A DNA stretch of 58,786 nucleotides. It comes from Psychrobacter urativorans (GTDB lineage Bacteria; Pseudomonadota; Gammaproteobacteria; Pseudomonadales; Moraxellaceae). Shown in pieces: positions 8,604-18,300 of this stretch (the stretch's first letter is position 1; each line of letters opens with the position of its first letter). The notes beneath the pieces were generated by a model, which was not told where the DNA came from, searched no databases, and was given only the letters and a program-made list of their open reading frames with translations. The stretch is from the NCBI RefSeq assembly GCF_904846695.1, contig NZ_CAJHBR010000019.1, forward strand, positions 1 through 58,786, in the 5' to 3' direction. Made by a program: the position numbers and the translations under genes.

Positions 8604-10979
8604 TCAGTGGCTTTTCTCATACTCCTCAGCACTCATAGTCTCTATAAGCTTTAAGTCTTGATTGTAAATTTGAACTTTGTTATTAGTAAGCATGATTAGA
8701 ACGATTTGCTGATCGTCATCGTAATAACTCTCATAGATAGCATCATAATTGAAGGCTTTGACTACTTTACCTTGAGCATTTATCAGTCCTACCTTAGAGT
8801 AGTCAGCACCACTATCGTAGTCACTTACCACTAAAAAAGGTAAATATTGTAAAGGGTTTAAACCGGTATACTTAGGTTTTATAATGGTTTTACCTTTATC
8901 ATCTAATAAGCCATAACGCTCATCAAGCTCAACCATATAGTAATCTGTTCTATTATCAGAGTAGTATGCAAGCATAATGTTATCTACAGAATCATATAAG
9001 GGGGCGATAAGCACTTTACCGTTAGGAGTTAATACACCTTGCTTGCCATTTTGAGCAACGACTTTTAAGTTTTCGCTGGCATACATCTCAGTAACTTCAG
9101 TATAGGCACTCAAGTCGATGTGCATGATTTGACCTGATGAATCAAGTAAAACCTTTCTACCGTCTTTTTGTGCAAGGATAGTTTTATTTGATAGCTCATA
9201 ATCAAATTTTTCATAGCTAGTAGGCACTAATACTGCATCATAACGGTCGTTTAGTAGCCCATATTTGCCATTTTTATCTACTATAATGCGACTCTCGAAC
9301 TGAGACTCTTCTTCTCCAGCCGCAAGACGATAAGGGGATAGAGGTAAAATCGGTCGGCCTACACTGTCAATAATACTTTGCTTATCACCTTGGGTGAGGA
9401 TATATAAAGGCTCTGACTCTGCATTCTCAATCACAGCGATACTATCAAAAACAATACCAGCAACAGTTTCATTTTGCGTAGTCAGCAAACCATACTCTTG
9501 ATTTTTCTTGACTAGCAAAGCATTCATCGACTGCGATATCTCATCGTAAAAGAAGGGGATTCTAACGTTATCCTCTGCATCGATAAGTCCAAATTTATTA
9601 TTGAGTTTGGCTACATATAGGGTGTTATCGAAACCATAATCATTGTCTGTATAGTCTACTTCTGCCTCTTCTGCGCTATCTACTTCTATTTGATCATAGT
9701 CTGCTGTTGTCTCTTCCACTGCTTCTGCTGCTTCTACTACCTCTACTGCTTCTGCTGCATCATCGCTCACCGCATATTCGCTCTGTTCTTCTTCCGGCGG
9801 TGTCTGTAGCTCTGCTAAAGATCGATCAGCAATATCGATACTTTGTAACTGATCATAGTAGTTAGCTACTATAAACTGCTTAGTGGTTTGATCTTGTCTT
9901 AAAATGCCTTGCTTGCCCTTTTGAGTCACTATTATAGGCGCATCTGAGCCGGTAGAGATATACTCAAAACTGGCCGGCAATATGATTTTGCCGTCACTAT
10001 TTATGATACCGTACTTACCCGCCTGTGAAAATTGATACAGATTATTAGAGGCATTTGTTATAGGCGAATCTGATTCAACTAATGTTTTGCCATTGCCCTT
10101 AATAAGCGTGTCGCTGATAAAACCCTCATCCCTGTCATCGCTATTATAACTACTGTAATGATTCTTACTGACTTTGAATACTTGCTCATCGCGGTTAAAA
10201 TTATCGATGCTCTGGTTGGTTGCCAGTGGCACCACAAACTTCTGATACTGATCCATTAGTCCTGTTTTATCGCCTGATTTGACCATCATAAATAGACGCT
10301 CATTAGGACAAGTATCTAGTAAGTTTAACTCATCATAAATGCTAGGGACTAAAGTTTGTTTTTTATCATTTATGAGACCTACTTTGCCCTTTTCAGTTAC
10401 TTTAAAATAGCTAATATCATTGGTTTCATCATGATACAGTTGCTCGATAGCTACCTTGTTTTCAAATTTGCCACTAGCAGGATACAACCAGTCTTTGCCG
10501 CCTTTTACCAATGCGTCCATGCTGATAGCGCCTTGATACTTTGATAAACGATATAAGTCAGCAGGCAGAATCTCTATAGCATCATAGGCAAAGTCGAATA
10601 TCAGTTGCCCATCGGCACCAATAAGCCCAAAGCGGCCATCACGCTTGGCAATAATCCGTCCATCTTCGTAAGGCGTTACATCGTACAAGCGATCTTGCAA
10701 CACTTGTCCGTTCTGATTAGTCAGTTGGTAATAGGCTTTGTTAGCCTTTAAAGCTAGCTGATTGGGATGAGTGTCATTACTGTCTTCAATAGTCGTAGTA
10801 GGTAGACTATTGCTGCTACAAGAGCAGTCACTAGCAAGCGCTGCTGTTGAGGTAGTTAACGCCGATATCATAAATATAGCCGCTACTAGAGGTTTTATTA
10901 AGAAGCCTTTCAGAGACTTTTTGAGGTACAAGGTTTTATTAACATCAATAGTATCAGTGGTAGTAACAGCAGGCTTCAT
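8604..10979 (-). CDS. Exported WG-repeat protein
   Basis: The 791-residue product has a basic N-region and a hydrophobic segment (about 30-48) followed by an Ala-Leu-Ala-Ser-type cleavage site, so it should be secreted to the periplasm or outer surface. The rest is about 13 repeats of the WG-repeat kind, each with a core like KYGLL or KVGLI, a short turn (DGK or DSSG) and a hydrophobic strand followed by YD. Such repeats make beta-rich scaffolds of unknown function. A strongly acidic Glu/Ala-rich insert (about residues 395-445) interrupts the array. A Cys-Ser-Cys motif sits just after the signal peptide. It has no enzymatic motif and no obvious operon partner. Confidence 0.85.
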   Translation of the reverse strand: MKPAVTTTDTIDVNKTLYLKKSLKGFLIKPLVAAIFMISALTTSTAALASDCSCSSNSLPTTTIEDSNDTHPNQLALKANKAYYQLTNQNGQVLQDRLYDVTPYEDGRIIAKRDGRFGLIGADGQLIFDFAYDAIEILPADLYRLSKYQGAISMDALVKGGKDWLYPASGKFENKVAIEQLYHDETNDISYFKVTEKGKVGLINDKKQTLVPSIYDELNLLDTCPNERLFMMVKSGDKTGLMDQYQKFVVPLATNQSIDNFNRDEQVFKVSKNHYSSYNSDDRDEGFISDTLIKGNGKTLVESDSPITNASNNLYQFSQAGKYGIINSDGKIILPASFEYISTGSDAPIIVTQKGKQGILRQDQTTKQFIVANYYDQLQSIDIADRSLAELQTPPEEEQSEYAVSDDAAEAVEVVEAAEAVEETTADYDQIEVDSAEEAEVDYTDNDYGFDNTLYVAKLNNKFGLIDAEDNVRIPFFYDEISQSMNALLVKKNQEYGLLTTQNETVAGIVFDSIAVIENAESEPLYILTQGDKQSIIDSVGRPILPLSPYRLAAGEEESQFESRIIVDKNGKYGLLNDRYDAVLVPTSYEKFDYELSNKTILAQKDGRKVLLDSSGQIMHIDLSAYTEVTEMYASENLKVVAQNGKQGVLTPNGKVLIAPLYDSVDNIMLAYYSDNRTDYYMVELDERYGLLDDKGKTIIKPKYTGLNPLQYLPFLVVSDYDSGADYSKVGLINAQGKVVKAFNYDAIYESYYDDDQQIVLIMLTNNKVQIYNQDLKLIETMSAEEYEKSH

Positions 10980-11210
10980 AATCGGCTCCCTAGTCGTAGC
11001 GTTAATAGTAATTTTAAACTTATGTTAAGTGATTACAGTAGCTAAAAATAGAAAATTGTGCAATCTTAAAATATAAAAAAATACCAGCATTTACTTGCAT
11101 GGCTCTCAGAAACGTTATCTTAAAAACCTTAGCAAATAATTACTGGCCATTTTGTCTATAAATGCAAGGCTGCTGAAGTAAACTCTGATCGGCATATAGC
11201 CCTAATGAAG

Positions 11211-12614
11211 TTATACCCGAGTCCTGTTTTTATAACGACTGACCCCAGCAATGACGGTTTGTTCAATCACTCGATCATCGCCAAGCATCATCAGGACAAA
11301 TAGCTTTTCTTCTAGTGAGCTGGTCTGCGTCATCCGACGCTCAAGTAACGCTGTTGCCCCTAAATCAATAACCACAAAATCCGCTTCTTTATTAGGCATA
11401 AAGTTACCGATTTTTTGTTCTAATAACAGCGATTGAGCATTGCCTAAGGTGATCTGATATAACCCTTGATGAGCAGATAAAGGGTTGCTTTGTAATTGCT
11501 GAACTTTGTAGGCTTCTGACAACGTAGTGAGCATCGACAAGCTAGTCCCCGCTCCCACATCAGTAGCAATGCTCACTCCGGTATAGCTCAAAGTCTTCGA
11601 CAGGTCAAATAGACCACTGCCCAAGAACAGATTAGAGGTTGGGCAATGAGCTATTTGGGTACCAGTATCACGCAGCACTTCATACTCTGAGGTGTCAAGA
11701 TAAATGCCATGTGCCAACGTCGTATAACGACCCAATAGACCCATATCAGCATAAACATCGAGATAGCCTTTATGATTGGGATAAAGCTCGTGTACAAAAG
11801 CTACCTCAGCAAGGTTTTCTGCCAGATGAGTCTGTAGATAGACATTATCATAGCTAGCATAGAGCTCGCCCGTCATCTTTAGCTGTTTGGGGCTTGAGGT
11901 AATGGCAAACCTTGGCGTAATAGCCACATGCTGGCGACCCCGTCCATGCCACTTATCAATAATGTTTTGGCTGTCGCGTATACCTTGTTCAGTAGGTACA
12001 CACAGATGCTCAGGAGCGTTTTGATCCATCAGCACATTACCAGTAATCATACGCATATTCAGCTGAGTACTCTGAGTAAAAAAAGCCTCAACCGATTCAG
12101 GATGGCTAGTAGCAAATACCATAGCGCTGGTCGTACCATTAGCTAACAGTTGCTGTAAAAAAAACTTCGCGGTATCGTCGGCAACTTTGCGATCGCCAAA
12201 GTTCGCTTCCGTCACAAAGGTATAGTTATTAAGCCAATCTAGTAGCTGCTCACCAAAAGCGGCAATCATATCTATTTGTGGATAGTGCACATGAGTGTCA
12301 ATAAAGCCTGGCAGGATAAGCTTGTGCTTGTGGTCATGGATTTGTACTGGCTGTTGTCCCTGTTGAGTACGGCCATACTCTGCCATTATGCTAGCGCTAC
12401 TACCGTAATCTACCACTAGGCCAGTCTGATCATCAATGACTAATGCGCCATCAGCGATATACTCTGCAAAGACAGTAATGCCTTTTATAACGGGGTTAAG
12501 GATAGTGTGTTTATCAATGCCTGAGGTTTGCATAGGCGCAGACTCTGTGCGCTTATTACTATCACTCTCGGTCAGGTAATGGAGCAGTTGCGCTTGATAA
12601 ATGTGTAGGGTCAT
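11211..12614 (-). CDS. guaD: Guanine deaminase
   Basis: Guanine deaminase hydrolyses guanine to xanthine and ammonia using a metal in an amidohydrolase barrel. The sequence shows FIDTHVHYPQ (metal ligands His108 and His110), the LMDQNAPEHL segment typical of GuaD, HLAE, HGIYL, CPTSNLFLGSG and a catalytic Asp in ATDVGAGTSLSM. At 467 aa it has the usual length with a short extra N-terminal linker (about residues 15-35). It is the last gene of the minus-strand purine set, after xdhC; the 365-bp gap between them holds an 8-bp tandem array lying 97 bp upstream of this start. Its product xanthine would feed the XDH encoded next door. Confidence 0.93.
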   Translation of the reverse strand: MTLHIYQAQLLHYLTESDSNKRTESAPMQTSGIDKHTILNPVIKGITVFAEYIADGALVIDDQTGLVVDYGSSASIMAEYGRTQQGQQPVQIHDHKHKLILPGFIDTHVHYPQIDMIAAFGEQLLDWLNNYTFVTEANFGDRKVADDTAKFFLQQLLANGTTSAMVFATSHPESVEAFFTQSTQLNMRMITGNVLMDQNAPEHLCVPTEQGIRDSQNIIDKWHGRGRQHVAITPRFAITSSPKQLKMTGELYASYDNVYLQTHLAENLAEVAFVHELYPNHKGYLDVYADMGLLGRYTTLAHGIYLDTSEYEVLRDTGTQIAHCPTSNLFLGSGLFDLSKTLSYTGVSIATDVGAGTSLSMLTTLSEAYKVQQLQSNPLSAHQGLYQITLGNAQSLLLEQKIGNFMPNKEADFVVIDLGATALLERRMTQTSSLEEKLFVLMMLGDDRVIEQTVIAGVSRYKNRTRV

Positions 12615-12979
12615 AAATATACCTCAAATAAAACAATAAATAGGGTAACTAATAGGCTAAATAATAGAGCTTTGATAAGACTGCCAAGTATTCAATCACC
12701 ATAACCTCAGCAAAAAGTCAAAAAGTCAAAAAGTCAAAAAGTCAAAAAGTCAAAAAGTCAAAAAGTCAAAAAGTCAAAAAGTTAAAAAGTTAAAAAGTCA
12801 AAAAGTTAAAAAGTTAAAAAGTTAAAAAGTCAAAAAGTTAAAAAGTTAAAAAACCGCCTATAACTTATTATGGCTAATCGCTTTGATAGTCACTGATAGC
12901 AATTGATAGTCATTGATAGCTACTAACTAATAGTCATTAAAGCTAACAACTGAGATCAATATCATTATCACTAAAAAAG
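12615..12979. other. xdhC-guaD intergenic region
   Basis: This 365-bp gap has no credible ORF. It holds the 17-copy octamer array and a short region of degenerate GATAGT-type repeats next to xdhC. The 97 bp between the array and the guaD start would have to hold any guaD promoter and ribosome-binding site; I see no clear consensus promoter. A change in array length would alter the distance between any element upstream of the array and guaD. Confidence 0.7.
12712..12847. repeat. Octanucleotide tandem array, 17 copies of AAAAAGTY
   Basis: Seventeen uninterrupted 8-bp units fill 136 bp. Units 1-8 end in GTC; units 9-17 are mostly GTT with GTC at units 11 and 15, so the array has a homogeneous half and a mixed half. 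It lies between xdhC and guaD. On the strand that carries these genes each unit reads RACTTTTT, so a transcript would contain seventeen U5 tracts. The length and homogeneity suggest slippage-prone variation. There are no spacers, so it is not a CRISPR. A looser set of GATAGTCA/YTGATAGC-like repeats follows at about 12890-12940. Confidence 0.97.
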
Positions 12980-13942
12980 CTAAGGCTGATGATACTGTTG
13001 CAAAATCTGCGCGGTGATAGACACAGCGACTGCCATTGGCTCTTTACCCCCAAGCGGCAAACCGATAGGCATAGTAATCTGATCAACCAGCTGCTCATCA
13101 TAACCGCGCTGTAATAGGCGATCTTGAAAACGCTTAGCTTTAGTTGCTGAGCTAATACAACCGATATACGGCATTGCAATATGCTGTTGCTTGGTATTAT
13201 CAGCATTAAGCGCTATATAACTATCTAGCACTGCTCGTACCAAATCAAAATCAAGACTATGATCATGAGTCATTACTAAAATAAAGCGCTTGCCTTGCTT
13301 TTTGACAAACGGTTTAACAAAGTCAGTAGGATCGTCATTAATATGTGGTCGAATATGCGCAGGCAAATGATAAGACGGTGGCTGATTTTCAGTTGTAGAC
13401 TCATCGATCAGATAACGCTCAAACCTCTCAGCACGACTGTCCACCCAATCCACTTGACAAGGTAGCTCCGCCAAAATAGTCATCAATGCAGCTGCTACAT
13501 GCCCCGCACCGAACACCAATATCGATAAGGGTGGCTTGACATTGAAGCACTCAAACATTACCGTGACGCTACCACCGCAGCACTGTGCTAGCTTTGCTCC
13601 TAGTGGATAATGCTTAGTATAAACAGACTCTCGGCGTACAGCTTCAGCCTTCTCAGACTTGCCTTGTTTTGCTTGCTTAGAGTTTGCTGCTATTGGCGTA
13701 TCTAGTTCAGCATTGAGTAGCGCTCTTGCAGTTGTAGTAACGTCATGCTCAAGACCGCCGCCGCCCAACGTGTCACAGATACCTTCAAGAGTCACAATCA
13801 TCTTGGCTTGCAGCGCACGTGGTGCTGAGCCATTGACGGCAACAACAGTGGCCAAGACGTGAGCGATTCCTTGCTGCTGGTACTGAGCCAATCCGTCGTA
13901 CCAGCGTGTCGGCGCTATCGATGCAGTAGACAGATCATTCAC
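12980..13942 (-). CDS. xdhC: Xanthine dehydrogenase accessory protein XdhC
   Basis: XdhC binds molybdenum cofactor, helps its sulfuration and delivers it to the XDH large subunit. The sequence has the XdhC N-terminal pattern (VVAVNGSAPR, then a GGGGLE stretch) and the Rossmann-like C-terminal half starting at LVFGAGHVAAAL, ending with GLPLGGKEPMAVAVSI. The length of 320 aa is normal, with a small Lys/Glu/Ser insert near residues 95-110. The start overlaps the xdhB stop by 8 nt, showing translational coupling. The neighbours fix the assignment within the XdhC/CoxI family. Confidence 0.93.
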   Translation of the reverse strand: MNDLSTASIAPTRWYDGLAQYQQQGIAHVLATVVAVNGSAPRALQAKMIVTLEGICDTLGGGGLEHDVTTTARALLNAELDTPIAANSKQAKQGKSEKAEAVRRESVYTKHYPLGAKLAQCCGGSVTVMFECFNVKPPLSILVFGAGHVAAALMTILAELPCQVDWVDSRAERFERYLIDESTTENQPPSYHLPAHIRPHINDDPTDFVKPFVKKQGKRFILVMTHDHSLDFDLVRAVLDSYIALNADNTKQQHIAMPYIGCISSATKAKRFQDRLLQRGYDEQLVDQITMPIGLPLGGKEPMAVAVSITAQILQQYHQP

Positions 13943-16529
13943 TGTGCGCCGGTCCTCTACTTACTGAAACATTAGGATTTTTTATAGCCTCAGGCTGATC
14001 ATCTACTAGCTGACCGGCAACCTCTGGCGGCTTGACGTCTTTACCGTGCGACACTTGCTGCGGCTTGACTTTATCGTCGTTGATACCGTCATCACCGTCT
14101 TGATTAACATGGTTATAGTCAACATTATTAGTCAAGCTATCAATGGCAGCAGCATTAACATCAGTATCGATTTCCCAAGGCTCGCCTTGCATGCGCATCA
14201 CTGCTTTTAACACTGCTTCTGGCGTTGCCGGCATAGTCAGCTCTGGGTTTTTATGGTAATCCGCTAAGCTGGCTACCGCATTATTGATAGCACACCAAAC
14301 GCTAGCCGCTAGCATAAACGGTGGCTCACCGACGGCTTTAGAATTATAAATAGTCTGTTCTTCATTTTTGCGATCGAATAGGTTGACAGTCCACTGCTTC
14401 GGCAAGTCGTGGGCAGTTGGGATCTTGTAATTGGCGGCACTGTTAGAAGCCAGATTACCTTTGTTGTCCCACACCAGCTCTTCTGCGGTGAGCCAACCCA
14501 TACCTTGGACAAAAGCGCCTTCGATCTGACCGATATCGATAGCCGGATTAATAGACTGCCCGACGTCATGCAAGATATCACAGCGTAGTACGGTATATTC
14601 CCCCGTTAAAGTATCGATTTCCACTTCAGAACACGAGGCTCCTAAAGCAAAATAAAAGAACGGTCGACCCCAAGCTTTCGAGCGATCATAAAATATCTTT
14701 GGGGTTTTATAGTAGCCAGTAGCAGACAAGCTAATGCGGTGCTGATAGGCCAATAGCACCATTTCAGCAAAAGTTAATTCTTCCTTATCTTCAATGTAGA
14801 CATGATTGTTTTCAAAACGAATCGCTTCTGGGGCCACTGCGAAATGCTCAGCTGCAAACTCGACAATGCGCTGTCGAATAGTAATACAAGCGTTTTGTGC
14901 CGCTTTGCCGTTGATATCGGTACCTGATGAAGCTGCTGTGGGTGAAGTATTAGGTACTTTGTCAGTACGAGTGGCCGTGGCTTTGACGGTATCTAAATCG
15001 ACATCAAATTCATTAGCGACAATTTGGGCAATTTTGATATATAGCCCTTGTCCCATCTCAGTACCACCATGATTAATTTGAATAGTACCGTCAGTATAGA
15101 TGTGCACTAAGGCGCCGGCTTGATTCAAATGCTGCACGGTGAATGAGATGCCGAACTTCACTGGGGTTAGTGCTAGACCTAAGCGCTTATCACTGCCCTC
15201 AGCTTCAGCTTTTTTGTTAGCTACCATGATCTGTTGACGACGCTGTTCATAATCGCAGTCTGTGGCTAAAGTATTCATGATAGTGGCTAAATCAAAATGC
15301 TCAATCGGCTGCCCATAATGGGTACTTTGACCGTTTTGATATAAGTTAGCTAAGCGCACTTGTAACGGATCTTTGCCTAAAGTATAAGCTATATGATCCA
15401 TCATATACTCAGCCGTTAATAGACCTTGTGGCCCACCAAAGCCTCGATAGGCAGTGTTAGATACCGTATGAGTCTTACAGCGATGCCCCGCTATTTGTGC
15501 CGCTGGATAGTAATAGGCATTGTCACAGTGGAACATAGCACGATCGACAATAGCATCCGACAGATCTGGTGAATAACCACATAGGGCCGACAGCTGCATA
15601 TCAACAGCCAATATTTGACCAGCGTCATTGATACCAACATCATAGCGGTTAGCAAACTCGTGACGCTTGCCCGTCGCTACCATGTCATCTTGACGATCTA
15701 AGCGCATGCTAACTGGCACGTTGTGACGTTTAGCAACCACACCGCATAGACAAGCCCAAGCTGCCGCTTGCGTCTCCTTACCACCGAAGCCGCCACCCAT
15801 TCTACGTACTATAGTAGTAACCGCATGAAAAGGTAGATCGACTACTTCAGCAACCAATTGCTGCACTTCGCTCGGATGCTGCGATGAGGTATAGACTTCT
15901 AGTCCACCATCATCACAAGGCACTACATAAGACACTTGACCTTCAAGGTAAAAGTGCTCTTGGCCCAGTATATGAATATGGCCTGCAATGCGCGTGGTTG
16001 CCTTATCAAGCTCAGCCTCAGTATCACCGCGCTGCATAAAATGGCTAGGACGGACAAATTGCTCTTGCTCAAGCGCTTGTTCAATAGTCAGTATCGCTGG
16101 TAGAGGCTCATAATTTACTAGCGCTTTTAGACTGGCCTTTTTTGCAGCGCGATGGCTGACAGCGACTACTGCAAAGAGGGTCTGCCCCACATACTCAGTG
16201 ATCTGATCGACCATTAATGGATCGCCGTCAAATACGGGACCAATATCCGTTTTAGCTGGTAAATCAGCAAAGGTAATAACATCCACTACCCCAGCGGCGG
16301 CTTTTACCTCACTCAAATCCATGCTTAATATGCGGGCATGAGCCTGAGTACTTTTGCCGATCGCTACATGCAAAGTATCTTGCGGCTTTAGGATATCATC
16401 CACATAAGTGGCGCTCCCCATAACATGGCTTATGGCGCTATCGTGCTTAGCGCTAGTGCCGATTTTATTTTTGGGTGGACGCACACGGCGAATATTGTAG
16501 CTGTCAAATAATGAAGAATGATGGCTCAT
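13935..16529 (-). CDS. xdhB: Xanthine dehydrogenase, molybdopterin-binding (large) subunit
   Basis: This is the Moco-binding subunit that hydroxylates hypoxanthine and xanthine to urate. Recognisable motifs are FGGKETQA, YRGFGGPQG, GGTEMGQG and VGEPPF, the last with the catalytic Glu. The length is 864 aa, of which about the last 75 residues are a low-complexity Asp/Val/Pro-rich tail not usual in XdhB (typically about 780 aa). It lies downstream of xdhA (94-bp gap) and overlaps xdhC, so the three form an operon on the minus strand. The heterotetramer with XdhA is expected in the cytoplasm. Confidence 0.95.
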   Translation of the reverse strand: MSHHSSLFDSYNIRRVRPPKNKIGTSAKHDSAISHVMGSATYVDDILKPQDTLHVAIGKSTQAHARILSMDLSEVKAAAGVVDVITFADLPAKTDIGPVFDGDPLMVDQITEYVGQTLFAVVAVSHRAAKKASLKALVNYEPLPAILTIEQALEQEQFVRPSHFMQRGDTEAELDKATTRIAGHIHILGQEHFYLEGQVSYVVPCDDGGLEVYTSSQHPSEVQQLVAEVVDLPFHAVTTIVRRMGGGFGGKETQAAAWACLCGVVAKRHNVPVSMRLDRQDDMVATGKRHEFANRYDVGINDAGQILAVDMQLSALCGYSPDLSDAIVDRAMFHCDNAYYYPAAQIAGHRCKTHTVSNTAYRGFGGPQGLLTAEYMMDHIAYTLGKDPLQVRLANLYQNGQSTHYGQPIEHFDLATIMNTLATDCDYEQRRQQIMVANKKAEAEGSDKRLGLALTPVKFGISFTVQHLNQAGALVHIYTDGTIQINHGGTEMGQGLYIKIAQIVANEFDVDLDTVKATATRTDKVPNTSPTAASSGTDINGKAAQNACITIRQRIVEFAAEHFAVAPEAIRFENNHVYIEDKEELTFAEMVLLAYQHRISLSATGYYKTPKIFYDRSKAWGRPFFYFALGASCSEVEIDTLTGEYTVLRCDILHDVGQSINPAIDIGQIEGAFVQGMGWLTAEELVWDNKGNLASNSAANYKIPTAHDLPKQWTVNLFDRKNEEQTIYNSKAVGEPPFMLAASVWCAINNAVASLADYHKNPELTMPATPEAVLKAVMRMQGEPWEIDTDVNAAAIDSLTNNVDYNHVNQDGDDGINDDKVKPQQVSHGKDVKPPEVAGQLVDDQPEAIKNPNVSVSRGPAHSE

Positions 16530-16623
16530 AATAGTTCTCTTATTCTTAGGACTCTAATGGGTTAGACAAAATGTGGAAACCGCTAAGCTGTGTGAGCTTA
16601 AAACTCTAGTTGAAATAGCGCTA

Positions 16624-18300
16624 TTAAACACTTTGCGCTTGACTACTATTTAGCAATTGCTTACCACATTTGATTAATAAACGCTGTACCACATGTAAGC
16701 GATATTCGCGGCTGGCTCGAACATCAGTCAACGGTGATACATCCATAGGTAGAGCCTTTGCCGCACGCTCAAAGCTTGCGACTGTAAAAGGCTGGCCCCT
16801 GAGGGCTTGCTGAGAGTTTTTAACTAGCAAAGGTATAGCTGCCATGCCGCCTAAACCAATTTTTGCCTCATCAATAGTCATGCCATCGCTAGATAAAGCT
16901 ATTTTGACAGCGACTAAACAGGCTGAGATATCATCTTCATAACGCTTGCTGATTTTATGAATAAATAAATGCTCATAATCTTGCATTAGTGGAATATGAA
17001 TAGCGACCACATAACTGCCGGCACGTAGCTTAGTCTTTTTATAATCTAAAAAGAACGCTGACAATGGCATCCACTCATCACTATAAGTTTTTTCAGCAGC
17101 TTGACTGTTTTGACTATCATCAGCAGGAGCACAATGACGTAAATGAATACGTGATTCTAAAGCTAATAGAATCGGTGGCAAATCGCCAATAGGCGATGCA
17201 TTAGCTACATTCCCACCGATAGTACCCATGTTGCGGATTTGCGGTGAAGCAATACGCTCAAATAATTGAGCGAATTCAGGGAAGAACTGTTCAAGTGCTG
17301 GCAACATCTTCTTATAGCTCATGCCAGCGCCAAATATCAGCTCTGGTACTGCTGCAGTCGCTGAATAGTTATCACCTGCTGCATTAGCATCAGCGACTGA
17401 CCAAGATTTTAGTGACTCGATAGCAGACAATTGAATAATGACTTCATGATCAATCAATTGCTGAGTGACCGTTAAACCTAAGTCAGTGCCTCCGGCCCAA
17501 ATAGTGGCTTTTGGATGGACTGCCAATAGCTGATCAAGCTCAGCGGTAGATTGTGGAATGAATAGCTGACGTGAGCCTTCGATAAGGGCTGGCGCTATAG
17601 TGCTACTAGCACTATTAGTATTATCCATGCTGGTAGCTGATTCGCTAGCAGTTGTCTTAGATTGCGTGTTGGCCATCGCATCGGTAGCTAGAGTCAAGGT
17701 CAAGTCTTTTGCCGCTAGCTGCTCAGCCTCTCGCTGCTGACCAATCTTTTGCATACTAAGACCGGCTTCAATGATAGGACGATAGCCAGTACAACGACAT
17801 AAATTACCTGATATCGAGGCGACAATGTCTGCATAGCTTAAGTCTTTATCGCTAAGGCCATTATTGTGTTGATGTTTTTGCAGACGATGGTTCTCATAAG
17901 TACTTGCCAGCGACATCACAAACCCGGGGGTACAAAAGCCGCACTGAGAGCCATGACAGTCCACCATTGCTTGCTGAGCAGGATGCAGCTGTGCACGCTC
18001 AGGATGGTGTTCGGGGTTATCTGCCAAATAAGCTGCCGTCATCAGATGATGATTGTCCATCAGCGATAATAGCGTTATACAAGCATTGAGGGTATAAAAA
18101 GGCTGGCTACTGCTAGCATCAGTACTATTGTTCATAGGTAAACGCTGAGCCATAACCGTACAAGCCCCGCAGTCACCACTGCCACAGCCCTCTTTGGTAT
18201 CCATCTGACGGGCGTTTAGACGTAAGTACTCAAGTACTGTGGTATTAGGGTTGAGCTCAGTTATCTGCTGCTGTTTTCCGTTCAAATAAAAACTAATCAT
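16624..18300 (-). CDS. xdhA: Xanthine dehydrogenase small subunit (2Fe-2S and FAD)
   Basis: The N-terminal domain binds two [2Fe-2S] clusters: the first set is Cys39, Cys44 and Cys47 in EGCGSGDCGAC plus the Cys of LNACITLL, the second is CGFC and CRC. A linker of about 60 residues, rich in Thr/Ser/Ala, precedes the FAD domain, which has IWAGGTDLGL and the GTIGGNVANASP binding loop, and ends in a CO-dehydrogenase flavoprotein C-terminal-type domain. The subunit passes electrons from Moco to FAD and NAD+. The length of 558 aa is slightly above family size because of the linker. It is the first gene of xdhABC. Confidence 0.95.
   Translation of the reverse strand: MISFYLNGKQQQITELNPNTTVLEYLRLNARQMDTKEGCGSGDCGACTVMAQRLPMNNSTDASSSQPFYTLNACITLLSLMDNHHLMTAAYLADNPEHHPERAQLHPAQQAMVDCHGSQCGFCTPGFVMSLASTYENHRLQKHQHNNGLSDKDLSYADIVASISGNLCRCTGYRPIIEAGLSMQKIGQQREAEQLAAKDLTLTLATDAMANTQSKTTASESATSMDNTNSASSTIAPALIEGSRQLFIPQSTAELDQLLAVHPKATIWAGGTDLGLTVTQQLIDHEVIIQLSAIESLKSWSVADANAAGDNYSATAAVPELIFGAGMSYKKMLPALEQFFPEFAQLFERIASPQIRNMGTIGGNVANASPIGDLPPILLALESRIHLRHCAPADDSQNSQAAEKTYSDEWMPLSAFFLDYKKTKLRAGSYVVAIHIPLMQDYEHLFIHKISKRYEDDISACLVAVKIALSSDGMTIDEAKIGLGGMAAIPLLVKNSQQALRGQPFTVASFERAAKALPMDVSPLTDVRASREYRLHVVQRLLIKCGKQLLNSSQAQSV

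Noticed and set aside
12712..12847. Octamer array as CRISPR
   Set aside because: Units are 8 bp, contiguous and without spacers; no cas genes are present.
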